A stretch of DNA of 64,000 bases from Cutibacterium porci (GTDB lineage Bacteria; Actinomycetota; Actinomycetes; Propionibacteriales; Propionibacteriaceae). Location: contig NZ_VUMG01000002.1 of assembly GCF_009696315.1 (NCBI RefSeq), positions 1 to 64,000 of the forward strand, given 5' to 3'. Shown here one piece after another: positions 20,700-29,421 of the stretch. Below the pieces are notes generated by a model. The model did no database searches, was not told the origin of the DNA, and was given only the letters and a program-made list of their open reading frames with translations. Every line of letters starts with the position of its first letter. The stretch's first letter is position 1. The translations under genes were made by a program, and so were the position numbers.

Positions 20700-21713
20700 C
20701 TACCGTGCGCGAGGCATCGTCGTGGCCTCGCGCAGCATCGCCACGTCGAGAACTGCGTCACTCCACCAGCCGTGTGCCCCATCGAGTGGCCCTGGGTTTA
20801 AGCGGTGAATGCCCCCAGAAGGGGTTGGTGGTGTGAGAGCTGTGCTGCCGACGAGTTCATGGGGATCAGTGACTTCGGGCAGCCCAAGGGAACAGCACAG
20901 CCACGCCATGACTGTGTGACGATCAATCCCTGAATCCGCGAGATCGGCCAACCCGGCGGCTCCTGACGACTTTGACAGGCGCGCCCCCTCAGGGCCGGTG
21001 ACAAGCCCAGTATGAGCGTAGAGCGGCGGAGTAAATCCGAGCAGTTCGGCTAACTGTGCCTGACGCGGGGCTGACGACCACAGGTCTCGAGCTCGAACGA
21101 CCTGATCCACCCCTTGCAGACCGTCATCAACGACGACCGCAAGGTTGTAAGCCGCAGTGCCGTCATTGCGCACCAGGACAAGGTCGTCTACCCGGCCACA
21201 GGCTCGACCGCGGACGAGGTCGGTAACCTCAAAGGAGTCGAGGCGGCTAGCAAGGCGAATCGCGGGAGGACGGGTTTGCGCTCTGGCTTGCCGCTGATAA
21301 TCATCGAGGGTTCGACATGTGCCCGGATACGGGCGCCAATCGGCGTTGTTGGGGGCTGTGGTCGCTGCGGCGATCTCGCGGCGGGTGCAATAGCAGGGGT
21401 ATGTGTCTAGACCCGCTACAGCGTCGGCATAAAGGTCACGACGCTCAGACTGTCGGATGACTGGTCCATCCCAATCCAGCCCTAGGGATTCCAAATCGCG
21501 CAGTTGAGCTGAGGCAATATCGCCGGCTGCGGCCACCCGCGCTTGGTCCAAGTCTTCGATGCGCACCACGAACCGGCGACCTGTTGAGCGGGCCAGCAGC
21601 CACGCCGTCAATGCGGTGCGGAGGTTCCCCAGATGCAATGCTGAAGTTGGAGACGGGGCGAAACGGCCAGCTGGGCGTACCGGGTCGCAATGAGCGGTGG
21701 TGAAATCGGTCAC
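20700..21713 (-). CDS. gluQ: Glutamyl-Q tRNA(Asp) synthetase
   Basis: A truncated glutamyl-tRNA synthetase paralogue of 337 residues. It has APSPTSALHLGNL (HIGH-like), RIEDLDQAR, the zinc site CYC...YPGTC characteristic of GluQ-RS, and RLSKSSGA (KMSKS-like). It lacks the anticodon-binding domain. GluQ-RS glutamylates queuosine in tRNA-Asp (family knowledge). GTG at 21713 is chosen because TACACT lies seven bases upstream on the minus strand; a longer ATG at 21755 is possible. It is convergent with the FKBP gene, seven bases apart. Confidence 0.88.
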   Translation of the reverse strand: MTDFTTAHCDPVRPAGRFAPSPTSALHLGNLRTALTAWLLARSTGRRFVVRIEDLDQARVAAAGDIASAQLRDLESLGLDWDGPVIRQSERRDLYADAVAGLDTYPCYCTRREIAAATTAPNNADWRPYPGTCRTLDDYQRQARAQTRPPAIRLASRLDSFEVTDLVRGRACGRVDDLVLVRNDGTAAYNLAVVVDDGLQGVDQVVRARDLWSSAPRQAQLAELLGFTPPLYAHTGLVTGPEGARLSKSSGAAGLADLADSGIDRHTVMAWLCCSLGLPEVTDPHELVGSTALTPPTPSGGIHRLNPGPLDGAHGWWSDAVLDVAMLREATTMPRAR

Positions 21714-21726
21714 GAGCGGCAGTGTA
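21711..21726 (-). promoter_or_regulatory. Leaderless -10 of gluQ
   Basis: On the minus strand TACACT (21726-21721), seven bases, then GTG (21713-21711). No Shine-Dalgarno sequence is visible. Confidence 0.4.
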
Positions 21727-21800
21727 GGCAACAATTGGAGTGACGCGACGGGCATATCCCGTCCGGATGGGTAGGCTGTGACGCTGGAAGGAGGGTGCCG

Positions 21801-22763
21801 ATGGCTGCACAGCGCTCGGAGAGGCTGGTTAACCTTGTTATCGCTCTCCTGGTCACTGACCGCCCCCTTACTCGCGCACAACTGCGTGACATGATCGAGG
21901 ACTACCGCAAAGTTTCTGAGGTAGCGTTTCAACGCTCCTTTGAACGCGATAAGGAGGAGTTGCGGCGCATCGGTATCACCGTTGAATCCGTGACCCTTGA
22001 CACCTTTTTTGGTGACGAAGTCGGATATCGCATTCCGCGTGCCGACGTGGAGCTTCCTCCGGTCCAGTTCACGCAAGCAGAGGCTGATGCGTTGGCGACC
22101 GCGGCGCGAGTATGGCGCGAATCTGTGCTGGACGAGTCCTCGACGTCAGCTCTGGTGAAGTTGCGTGCTGCAGGAGTTGAACCCGATACAGAGGCCGGTA
22201 TCGCAACACAGGTTGTTACCGGGGCAGATGCGCCGTCGTTCTCGGATCTGTGGCGCGCTACCATCGACCGCTCTAGGGTTCGTTTCAGCTACCGAGGTGG
22301 CAAGCACCGCACCGTGGATCCCTGGAGAATGGCTTTGCGGCGTGGTCGTTGGTACCTCGTCGGGCGGGATGTTGACCGTGACGAGCCACGACTATTCCGG
22401 CTGTCACGCATCAGTTCCGCCGTAACCACCGTGGGGGCGCCCGGTACTGTGACAAGCCCTGAACCGGAGGTGATCGAGGCCCATCTCAATCGCTTAGAGC
22501 CGCCTGAACCTGAGGAGGTCAACGTTACGATGGCCGTCGCTCCCGGAGTGCGGTTAGGGGTCATGACGACGCGCGCTGAATGGGATGGGCCGGTGACGGA
22601 GGGCTACGAGGTCGTTACCGGCAGTTTTGGTGGATATGACGAAGCTGCTACGGCCGTGTTGCGTGCTGGCGGTCGGATCATTCTGCTTGCCCCGCAAGAG
22701 GCTCGCACCGTCTTGGCCGAGAGGATTAGCGCTATCGTGCGGCTGGAGGGAAACGCTTCATGA
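21801..22763 (+). CDS. pafB: WYL-domain transcriptional regulator PafB
   Basis: 320 residues: an N-terminal winged helix (QRSERLVNLVIALLVTDRPLTRAQLRD), a central WYL domain (WRMALRRGRWYLVGRD) and a C-terminal WCX-like region. With PafC it forms the heterodimer that activates the LexA/RecA-independent DNA-damage response in mycobacteria. ATG 21801 lies five bases after AAGGAGGG. It overlaps pafC by four bases. No proteasome or pup genes are adjacent, although pafBC are named after them. Confidence 0.92.
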   Translation: MAAQRSERLVNLVIALLVTDRPLTRAQLRDMIEDYRKVSEVAFQRSFERDKEELRRIGITVESVTLDTFFGDEVGYRIPRADVELPPVQFTQAEADALATAARVWRESVLDESSTSALVKLRAAGVEPDTEAGIATQVVTGADAPSFSDLWRATIDRSRVRFSYRGGKHRTVDPWRMALRRGRWYLVGRDVDRDEPRLFRLSRISSAVTTVGAPGTVTSPEPEVIEAHLNRLEPPEPEEVNVTMAVAPGVRLGVMTTRAEWDGPVTEGYEVVTGSFGGYDEAATAVLRAGGRIILLAPQEARTVLAERISAIVRLEGNAS

Positions 22764-23722
22764 CCGCTCGCACTGACACTGCTCGTCTCTTGGCCCTCAT
22801 CCCCTATCTGCGGTCTCATCCTGGGGTGGCTGTAACCGAAGTTGCCCGAGTGTTTGGCGTCAGCACGGATCGAGTCATTGCCGATCTCAAGATTTTGTGG
22901 ATGGTCGGTTTGCCAGGTGGAATGCCAGATGACCTTATCGACATTGACATGGATGCGGTCGACTCCGATGGCACGATCACCATCACAAATGCTGATGCGC
23001 TTCCCCGGCCCATGCGTCTGACTCCTGATGAGGCATGGTCTCTGCTGGCGGCTTTGCAAGTCATTGCCGATCTGGCTGACGATACTGTCCGTCCTGCAGT
23101 GGAATCCGCTGTTGAGAAGCTGCGTCAGGTCTGCCCGCAGACTGGTCCCGATCCAGTGGAGGCCAGTATCGAAGCCGACTATGATCCGCGCTCGGAGTGG
23201 TTTACAGGGGCTTGCGCTAACAAGTGGCGTATTGAGATTGTTCATCGTCGCGGTGACGATCCGACTCCGCACACCCAGATCGTCGATCCGGTGCGTGTTG
23301 AGGTTCGCGACGGGCATCGCTACCTCGTCGGGTGGTCAATAGCTCGCAAGCAATGGCGCACGTGGCGACTGGATCGCATCGTCACTGGCAAGAGAGTCGG
23401 ACATGCTACGAATCACGGACGTCCTCCCAAGACTCTCGAATGGTTCTCTGACGTTGTCGACGAGGTGACGCTCACTCTTGCGCCATGCGCGGGTTGGGTT
23501 GCTGAGTATCACCCGGTGCGCCATGTCGAAAAGGACGGTGACAAGTGGAAAGTGACTTTTGCTGTTGCTTCTGCTACCTGGCTTGCCGAGCTCATGGTGG
23601 GTCTCGGGCCAGACGTCCTTGCCGTCGACCCGCCTCATGCCGCAGCTCCGGCCATCCAATTGGCGCGCGCTGCAGCTGTTGCAAACGGCATCGAGATTCC
23701 CGACCATGAGGAGGAATCGTGA
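22760..23722 (+). CDS. pafC: WYL-domain transcriptional regulator PafC
   Basis: 320 residues, paralogous to PafB: a helix-turn-helix (VTEVARVFGVSTDRVIADLKILWMVGLPGG), then a WYL domain with DGHRYLVGWSIARKQWRTWRLDRI. Partner of PafB. ATG 22760 overlaps the pafB stop (ATGA). The pafB-pafC-tatA-tatC-helY order matches mycobacteria. Confidence 0.92.
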   Translation: MTARTDTARLLALIPYLRSHPGVAVTEVARVFGVSTDRVIADLKILWMVGLPGGMPDDLIDIDMDAVDSDGTITITNADALPRPMRLTPDEAWSLLAALQVIADLADDTVRPAVESAVEKLRQVCPQTGPDPVEASIEADYDPRSEWFTGACANKWRIEIVHRRGDDPTPHTQIVDPVRVEVRDGHRYLVGWSIARKQWRTWRLDRIVTGKRVGHATNHGRPPKTLEWFSDVVDEVTLTLAPCAGWVAEYHPVRHVEKDGDKWKVTFAVASATWLAELMVGLGPDVLAVDPPHAAAPAIQLARAAAVANGIEIPDHEEES

Positions 23723-23925
23723 TGTGGTGGATGTGGGTGTTGGTGTTCGCTGTTGTGCTGCTTATCGTGGAAGTCGTTGGTGGCACGATCTGGTTGTGGC
23801 GCAAGCTTGCTGGCGTCGTGGCTGAGGTTGGGCGAGTAACGGGGCGGCTCGATGAATTTGCTCGCATTTTGGAGGATGTCGGCACTACCGCTGGTAAAGG
23901 CACGGCGACGTCCGAAACGTCCTGA
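23722..23925 (+). CDS. Small single-span membrane protein between pafC and tatA
   Basis: A 67-residue protein. It has a Trp-rich hydrophobic helix (residues 1-26) followed by an amphipathic helix (KLAGVVAEVGRVTGRLDEFARILEDV) and a short polar tail, a layout like DUF948 or even TatA/TatB. ATG 23722 overlaps the pafC stop (TGATG) and follows GAGGAGGAA, so it is strongly translated. Not recognised; a Tat-related or membrane-scaffold role is only suggested by location. Confidence 0.65.
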   Translation: MWWMWVLVFAVVLLIVEVVGGTIWLWRKLAGVVAEVGRVTGRLDEFARILEDVGTTAGKGTATSETS

Positions 23926-24018
23926 CTGTCGTGGTAGCCTGAACGCCGATCGTCGAGCTGGCAGCCTTCCTGTGTGGTATGGGAATGGGTGTCAGCCAAG
24001 TCTGGAAGGAGAGCCTCA

Positions 24019-24252
24019 ATGGCTCCTCTGCTCATCGCGAATGAAGCGACCATCATCATCATCGTGCTCCTTGCACTCGTGCTGTTCGGTGGTTCCCGCA
24101 TTGCTGGCGTCGGTAAGGGCGCTGGCCGGGCTATCCGTGAGTTCAAGGAAGAGACTGCAGGGCTGGATAAAGGCAAAGACACGAAGGCCGAGCAGGACAC
24201 TAAGGCCACCGAAGCTGACGTCGCCAAGAGCGAAACCAAACCAACTGAGTGA
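24019..24252 (+). CDS. tatA: Sec-independent translocase subunit TatA
   Basis: 77 residues: one hydrophobic helix (ATIIIIVLLALVLF), the FGG hinge, an amphipathic helix (KGAGRAIREFKEET) and an acidic/Lys tail. TatA oligomers form the pore of twin-arginine export. ATG 24019 is preceded by GGAAGGAGAG; upstream in-frame codons are not plausible. The usual N-terminal Gly-x-x-x-Trp is replaced by a longer MAPLLIANEA start. Immediately followed by tatC. Confidence 0.92.
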   Translation: MAPLLIANEATIIIIVLLALVLFGGSRIAGVGKGAGRAIREFKEETAGLDKGKDTKAEQDTKATEADVAKSETKPTE

Positions 24253-25124
24253 TGGCCACGGATACTCAGCAGCCCGACGGTGAGGATCACCGCAGGTTTG
24301 CCCGATTCCGCCCGCCCCAGGCTGGGGAAGGCGGCACAATGTCTCTCCTGGACCACGTCCGGGAGCTCCGTTACCGGATCATTGTGTCGCTTATCGCGGT
24401 GGTGATTACGAGCTCCGTAGCTTTCGTCTTTTACCGGCCGCTGGTTGAGATCGTCATGTACCCATACCAGCAGGCCAGCCGCGCCATCAAGATGAAGAAT
24501 CCGACGGCCTCACTCCAGGTTGTCAACACCGGCGTCGTCGCTCCATTTATGCTGAATATGAGGGTTGCGATCGTTGCTGGACTCATCGCGGCCTGTCCTA
24601 TGTGGCTCTATCAGATTTGGGCTTTTATTGTTCCTGGCTTGCTTGTCAACGAGAAAAAGTGGGCGTTGCGATTTCTAGGGTCGGCTATCCCGTTATTCCT
24701 TATTGGATCGGCGCTGGGGTATTGGGTGCTGCCTAAAGGCATTGCCCTCATGCTGAACTTCACACCTCATGGCATGGGCATTACCAATTTGCTCGATATG
24801 AATGCCTTCTTGGCGCTGGAGATTCGCGTCATTTTGCTCTTCGGCGTGAGCTTTCTACTGCCGGTGGTCTTGGTGCTGCTCAATCTGGTCCACGTCCTGT
24901 CGTCTGCACAGTTGAAGTCGGCACGGAAATGGTCGATCTTTGGGTTTTTCTGTTTGGGGGCGTTTGTAAACCCATCTGGTGACCCTATTTCCATGTGCGC
25001 CCTCGCTATTCCGTTGAGCGTCATGTACGTCATTGCAGAGTGGATTTGCCGCAGTAACGAACGCAAACGGTCTACTGACAATATGGGTATTGATAAGTCC
25101 GAGTTCGACATCCAGATCGACTGA
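24252..25124 (+). CDS. tatC: Sec-independent translocase subunit TatC
   Basis: 290 residues and six membrane segments. The key N-terminal motif MSLLDHVRELRYRI recognises twin-arginine signals together with later loops. ATG 24252 overlaps the tatA stop (TGATG) and adds about 29 polar residues, as in other actinobacterial TatC. An internal ATG at 24339 has a better ribosome site (GGGGAAGG) and may be the real or a second start. No tatB is adjacent. Confidence 0.92.
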   Translation: MATDTQQPDGEDHRRFARFRPPQAGEGGTMSLLDHVRELRYRIIVSLIAVVITSSVAFVFYRPLVEIVMYPYQQASRAIKMKNPTASLQVVNTGVVAPFMLNMRVAIVAGLIAACPMWLYQIWAFIVPGLLVNEKKWALRFLGSAIPLFLIGSALGYWVLPKGIALMLNFTPHGMGITNLLDMNAFLALEIRVILLFGVSFLLPVVLVLLNLVHVLSSAQLKSARKWSIFGFFCLGAFVNPSGDPISMCALAIPLSVMYVIAEWICRSNERKRSTDNMGIDKSEFDIQID

Positions 25125-25183
25125 GCAATCCTAAGATGCCCGATGGTCAACCTTGTCGGGCTGATCTCGTCGTAGCTTCCCGC

Positions 25184-25198
25184 TAGGTTGGGGGTATG
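25184..25198 (+). promoter_or_regulatory. Leaderless -10 of helY
   Basis: TAGGTT (25184-25189), six bases, ATG 25196. Confidence 0.5.
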
Positions 25199-27946
25199 AG
25201 CGAGACTCTCGACCGGTTCATTGCCGGGCTGTCCTTCGATCTCGACGAGTATCAGGTGAAGGCCTGTCAAGATCTCGACGACGGTGCTGGCGTTCTCGTG
25301 GCCGCTCCGACTGGGGCCGGAAAGACGGTGGTGGGGGAGTACGCCACTGATTTGGCGTTGGCATCGGGGCTGAAGTGCTTTTACACGACGCCTATTAAGG
25401 CGCTATCTAATCAAAAGTTTCACGACCTAGCCGCCCGACATGGTGACGACGCTGTCGGTTTGCTCACCGGCGACGTCACCATTAATTCACAAGCCCCAAT
25501 CGTCGTGATGACGACTGAGGTCTTGCGGAATATGATCTACCGAAATTCCCGCTCCCTCGACACGTTGGGGTGGGTGGTGTTGGACGAGGTGCATTACCTC
25601 GCAGATCGGTTCCGCGGCCCGGTGTGGGAGGAAGTCATCCTTGGTCTCGATTCGCGCGTCAAAATCGTCGGGCTGTCAGCAACCGTCTCCAATGCTGAGG
25701 AATTTGGAGAGTGGCTTGATGAGGTTCGTGGTGACGTCAGGGTCGTCGTATCCGAGCGACGCCCGGTACCGCTCACTCAGCACGTGGCGGTTGCGCGGCA
25801 TCTCTACGACCTTTTTGACCCGCGCCGTCCTACCGAGGTCAACCCCGAGCTAGTTTCGATTGCCAGAGACGAGGCCCGCTTTCAGCGTGACGATTCCCGG
25901 CGTCCGCGCGGACGATCTGGCAAAGGGAAACGTCATGTCTCTTACGGAACTGGTCGATTCGGTGGGGCCGCGGCACAGCGTCGGGGACGCGACAGCAGGC
26001 CTGGCGGCCCACGCAACCAGCCGAGCCGCATCCAGGTAGTGCGTTCCCTCCACAAGGCCAACCTTCTACCGGCCATCGTCTTCGTCTTCTCGCGCAGCGG
26101 CTGCGACGCCGCCGTCAGCCAATTGCTGAACTCCGACCTCGTGCTCACCAGTCAGCAGGAGGCCCGTCAGTTGCGACGCATCGTGCAGCGACATGGCGAA
26201 GGCTTGACCGATGAGGAACGACGTGCGGTCGGGTGGAATCATTTCGTGGCAGCTTTTGAACGCGGTATTGCGGCTCATCATGCTGGGCTGCTCCCGGTAG
26301 TGAAGGCGATCGTCGAGGAGGGGTTCGTAGCCGGGTTACTCAAGGTCGTCGTCGCCACCGAGACTCTCGCCCTGGGCATCAATATGCCGGCTCGGACCGT
26401 CGTACTGGAAAAGCTCGTTAAATACAATGGCCAGACTCATGCTGATATCACCCCCGGTGAGTACACCCAGTTGACCGGACGTGCTGGGCGTCGTGGGATT
26501 GATACTCAAGGACATGCCGTCGTTTGCTGGCAGCCAGGCATGGATCCGCGAGCGGTGGCTGGGCTCGCCTCGCGTCGTACTTACCCACTCAATTCAGCTT
26601 TCGTGCCGACATACAACATGGCTGTCAACCTCGTCGGATCGATGGGACGAGACAAAGCTCGCGACCTGTTGGAGCACTCCTTCGCGCAGTTCCAAACTGA
26701 TCGCAGGCTGGGAGGTTCGGCGGTTCGTAACCGGCAGACCCAAGCTGAGATCGACGCCTACATCAGAGCAGCGCACTGTGAGCAAGGGAACTTTACCGAG
26801 TATGCCCGGTTGCGAGAACAGATCAGAGAACTAGAACATCAGCAGGCAAGACTGCGCAAAGCTGACCGTCCCAGCCACGTCGCTGATTCGCTGTCGCGTA
26901 TTGACCCTGGCGACGTCATCGCAGTGCCATCTGGACCCCATGCCGGGTGGGTCGTTGTCATAGACCCTGGCACTCACGGTCACAGGGGCCAGCGTCCCCG
27001 TCCCCTCGTTATGACACCGGATAGGGCAGTGGTTCGCCTCAGCCATCACGACATTGACGCCCCCGTGGCGCGAGCGGCGGGTGTGAAAGTCCCGCGCCAC
27101 TTCCATCCCGGAAACCTTGCCGATCGTCGCAATCTGGGCAAGGCCTTCGATCGGGTGCTTGATGGGCTGGGAAAACCGATAGTGCAGCGCCATCGCGTCG
27201 ACGCGGATGCTGAGCTCGTCGGCCAGATCGCAGAGCTACGCGCCCGGATGAAGGCTCATCCTTGCCACTCTTGCCCCGATCGGGAATCCCATGCTCGTTT
27301 CGCTGAACGCGCTATGAGGCTTAGCCGTCGTAGCGAGAGGACACTAGCGAAAGCGCGCGCCAAGGCGACCTCAATCGCTACCCAGTTTGAGCGGATCGCG
27401 CTGGTGTTAGAGGCGCTGGGATACCTCGGCGAGGGTGGCCAGTCCGTTACCGCCGCTGGCCAGATGCTCTCCGGTATCTATTCTGAACTTGACCTCGTCA
27501 CAGCTGAGGCTATTCGACGCGGAGTCTTCGACGGTTTGGATTGTCCGCAATTGGCAGCGGTGCTGTCGACGATTGTTCACGAGTCACGGCCAGGGGACCG
27601 GGGTCATCTTCACCGCATGCCCGATGCAGCCAGTGAAGCAGCGGAGTCGCAGCTACGAGCCGTTCGAGCTGAAATTGGGCTACTCGAGCGTGACCACCGC
27701 ATTGACCGTCCCCGAGACCTCGATATTGGTTTTGCTGAGGCTAGCTACGCCTGGGCTGCTGGCGCGGGCTTGCAGACTGTGCTTGACGACATGAGCGCCG
27801 GTGACTTTGTGCGCCGAGTGCGTCAGGTGTGCGACCTCGCCGGACAGATCGCCCATGCCGGTGTCGGGGAAGCCCTCGCTCACACGTGTCGCCAAGTGGT
27901 GGGAGCCATGCAGCGCGGGGTCGTCACCATGGATCGGGAGGACTGA
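25196..27946 (+). CDS. helY: HelY/Mtr4-like superfamily 2 RNA helicase
   Basis: 916 residues. Motif I APTGAGKT (37-44), motif II DEVH (VVLDEVHYLADR), motif III GLSATVSNAEEFG, motif VI QLTGRAGRRGIDTQG, then the DSHCT C-terminal domain typical of Ski2/Mtr4 helicases. An Arg/Gly-rich insertion of about 60 residues (near residues 225-280) lies between the helicase lobes. ATG 25196 has no ribosome site; TAGGTT sits six bases upstream. The gene follows tatC as in mycobacteria. Confidence 0.92.
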   Translation: MSETLDRFIAGLSFDLDEYQVKACQDLDDGAGVLVAAPTGAGKTVVGEYATDLALASGLKCFYTTPIKALSNQKFHDLAARHGDDAVGLLTGDVTINSQAPIVVMTTEVLRNMIYRNSRSLDTLGWVVLDEVHYLADRFRGPVWEEVILGLDSRVKIVGLSATVSNAEEFGEWLDEVRGDVRVVVSERRPVPLTQHVAVARHLYDLFDPRRPTEVNPELVSIARDEARFQRDDSRRPRGRSGKGKRHVSYGTGRFGGAAAQRRGRDSRPGGPRNQPSRIQVVRSLHKANLLPAIVFVFSRSGCDAAVSQLLNSDLVLTSQQEARQLRRIVQRHGEGLTDEERRAVGWNHFVAAFERGIAAHHAGLLPVVKAIVEEGFVAGLLKVVVATETLALGINMPARTVVLEKLVKYNGQTHADITPGEYTQLTGRAGRRGIDTQGHAVVCWQPGMDPRAVAGLASRRTYPLNSAFVPTYNMAVNLVGSMGRDKARDLLEHSFAQFQTDRRLGGSAVRNRQTQAEIDAYIRAAHCEQGNFTEYARLREQIRELEHQQARLRKADRPSHVADSLSRIDPGDVIAVPSGPHAGWVVVIDPGTHGHRGQRPRPLVMTPDRAVVRLSHHDIDAPVARAAGVKVPRHFHPGNLADRRNLGKAFDRVLDGLGKPIVQRHRVDADAELVGQIAELRARMKAHPCHSCPDRESHARFAERAMRLSRRSERTLAKARAKATSIATQFERIALVLEALGYLGEGGQSVTAAGQMLSGIYSELDLVTAEAIRRGVFDGLDCPQLAAVLSTIVHESRPGDRGHLHRMPDAASEAAESQLRAVRAEIGLLERDHRIDRPRDLDIGFAEASYAWAAGAGLQTVLDDMSAGDFVRRVRQVCDLAGQIAHAGVGEALAHTCRQVVGAMQRGVVTMDRED

Positions 27947-27973
27947 ATCACTGGACGGAAATGTGCGGCCCGG

Positions 27974-27988
27974 TAGCCTGATGCTATG
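27974..27988 (+). promoter_or_regulatory. Leaderless -10 of hisF
   Basis: TAGCCT (27974-27979), six bases, ATG 27986. Confidence 0.5.
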
Positions 27989-28747
27989 GCTGTGGCTGTG
28001 CGTGTCATCCCGTGTCTGGACGTTAAAGACGGGAGAGTCGTCAAAGGGGTCAACTTTGTGGGGTTGCGCGATGCCGGTGACCCGGTTGAGCTAGCTGCTG
28101 AGTACGGGAGGCTCGGTGCTGACGAGATCACGTTTCTTGACATTTCCGCCTCAAGTGAAGGGCGAGCCACTACTCGAGAGATGGTGACGCGATGCGCGGA
28201 GACGGTCTTTGTGCCTTTGACCGTCGGTGGTGGAGTCCGAGGGGTTGACGACGTCGACGTCTTGCTCAGGTCGGGAGCAGACAAAGTCGGCGTCAACACT
28301 GCAGCAATCGGACGTCCCGAAATGATCGACGAGATTGCCGACCGCTTTGGCAACCAAGTCATTGTGCTGTCTGTCGATGCCCGACGTGAGCCAGATCAGC
28401 CGTCTGGTTTCGGGGTGACGACCCATGGCGGCCGCTGCCGTGCAGGGTTGGATGCCGTGGAGTGGGTGCGTGAAGCCGTCGGGCGTGGGGCTGGTGAGAT
28501 TCTGCTGAACTCAATGGATGCCGACGGGACGACTGAGGGCTTTGATATTGAGATGATCGAGGCTGTGCGAGCAGTTGTTGACGTCCCTGTCATTGCGTCC
28601 GGTGGAGCCGGAAAAGTATCCGACTTCGTCGAGGCAGTGCGTGCCGGCGCCGACGCAGTGCTCGCCGCATCAGTCTTTCACTACCGCACGTTGACGATCG
28701 CACAGGTCAAGGATGGCCTTCGCGATGCCGGCTTTGACGTCCGTTGA
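27986..28747 (+). CDS. hisF: Imidazole glycerol phosphate synthase cyclase subunit HisF
   Basis: 253 residues, a TIM barrel starting [20 protein letters not shown] (first catalytic Asp), with LSVDAR for the second and phosphate-binding glycines near VIASGGAGK. It makes imidazole glycerol phosphate and AICAR with HisH. No other histidine gene is in the window, and the gene appears to have its own leaderless promoter. Confidence 0.95.
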   Translation: MAVAVRVIPCLDVKDGRVVKGVNFVGLRDAGDPVELAAEYGRLGADEITFLDISASSEGRATTREMVTRCAETVFVPLTVGGGVRGVDDVDVLLRSGADKVGVNTAAIGRPEMIDEIADRFGNQVIVLSVDARREPDQPSGFGVTTHGGRCRAGLDAVEWVREAVGRGAGEILLNSMDADGTTEGFDIEMIEAVRAVVDVPVIASGGAGKVSDFVEAVRAGADAVLAASVFHYRTLTIAQVKDGLRDAGFDVR

Positions 28748-28791
28748 GTAAACATCTCTTCTAGGGGCAGTCAGTGTGGTAGTCATGATTC

Positions 28792-29202
28792 ATGGATTGC
28801 CTTTTCTGCTCAATAGCCGCGGGCGACATCCCAGCGAAGATCATTGACTCAGATGACGTCTCTGTCGCGTTTCTCGATATCGAGCCATTCCAAGATGGGC
28901 ACACTCTCGTCATCTCGCGTAAGCACGTCACGAGCGTCCTCGACGATGATGGGGAGCTGGCGCGTATCAGCCCGATGGTCACCAAGGTGGCTCGTCGCCT
29001 CGTGGATTCTCTCGGAGCTTCTGGGGTCAATATCATGTCCAACGCTGGCGAGGTCGCCGGCCAGAGCGTCCATCATTTGCACATTCATGTCATTCCCCGA
29101 TACGACCGCGAACCGGGTATCAGTGCCATTCGGTCAACGATGCCGCGCCGCCCCATCGAGGAGGTCGCGGCCATCGTGACGGGCGACCCCCACCGCAAAT
29201 AG
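28792..29202 (+). CDS. HIT-family nucleotide hydrolase
   Basis: 136 residues. CxxC near the start (CLFCSIAAGDIPAKII) and the histidine triad HHLHIHVIPRY identify a Hint/HIT protein, which hydrolyses adenosine phosphoramidates or dinucleotides. ATG 28792 has TAGTCA six bases upstream (an imperfect leaderless -10) and no ribosome site. Confidence 0.92.
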   Translation: MDCLFCSIAAGDIPAKIIDSDDVSVAFLDIEPFQDGHTLVISRKHVTSVLDDDGELARISPMVTKVARRLVDSLGASGVNIMSNAGEVAGQSVHHLHIHVIPRYDREPGISAIRSTMPRRPIEEVAAIVTGDPHRK

Positions 29203-29268
29203 CTCACAATATGAGACGTTTGTCCGAAACCGTTGACGGCTGGCCGTTCATGCACGAGGATCACTGCC

Positions 29269-29298
29269 ATGAGCGGCCAGTTTCTCGTTATTGGCTAG
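29269..29298 (+). CDS. ilvL: ilv leader peptide MSGQFLVIG
   Basis: Nine codons and TAG. AGGA (29257-29260) lies eight bases before ATG. Three consecutive codons are Leu, Val, Ile, the end products of the operon's pathway. It directly precedes the attenuator hairpins. Confidence 0.75.
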   Translation: MSGQFLVIG

Positions 29299-29325
29299 CG
29301 TCCTGATCCTTTCGGACAGGGCGCT

Positions 29326-29358
29326 CCCTCGTATGCCACACGGCAGCGAGGGTTTTTT
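29326..29358 (+). terminator. Attenuator terminator of the ilv operon
   Basis: CCCTCG (29326-29331) pairs with CGAGGG (29347-29352), extended inside by TGCC/GGCA, and is followed directly by six Ts (29353-29358). A classical intrinsic terminator, rare in this GC-rich genome, and placed before rather than after a gene. Confidence 0.85.
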
Positions 29359-29421
29359 CTTGTCCGGGACTTTGAGGCACCAATGAAGGGCACCGCTCCA
29401 CGACCACAGAGGGAGGACGAC

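Larger units (their letters stand above)
29205..29420 (+). promoter_or_regulatory. ilvB leader: branched-chain amino-acid transcription attenuator
   Basis: The region contains, in order: a 13-bp hairpin (29240-29252 with 29268-29280, one G-U) whose loop holds the leader ribosome site; the leader peptide; a second hairpin AGCGTCCTG (29297-29305) / CAGGGCGCT (29317-29325); and a terminator. Ribosomes stalled on the Leu-Val-Ile codons would cover the left arm of hairpin 2, freeing AGGG (29318-29321) to pair with CCCT of the terminator arm and letting transcription continue. The parts are seen; the mechanism follows known ilv attenuators. Confidence 0.75.

Noticed and set aside
29211-29306. Alternative 31-codon leader frame before ilvB
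   Set aside because: No ribosome site and no branched-chain codon cluster; the nine-codon frame at 29269 fits attenuation far better.
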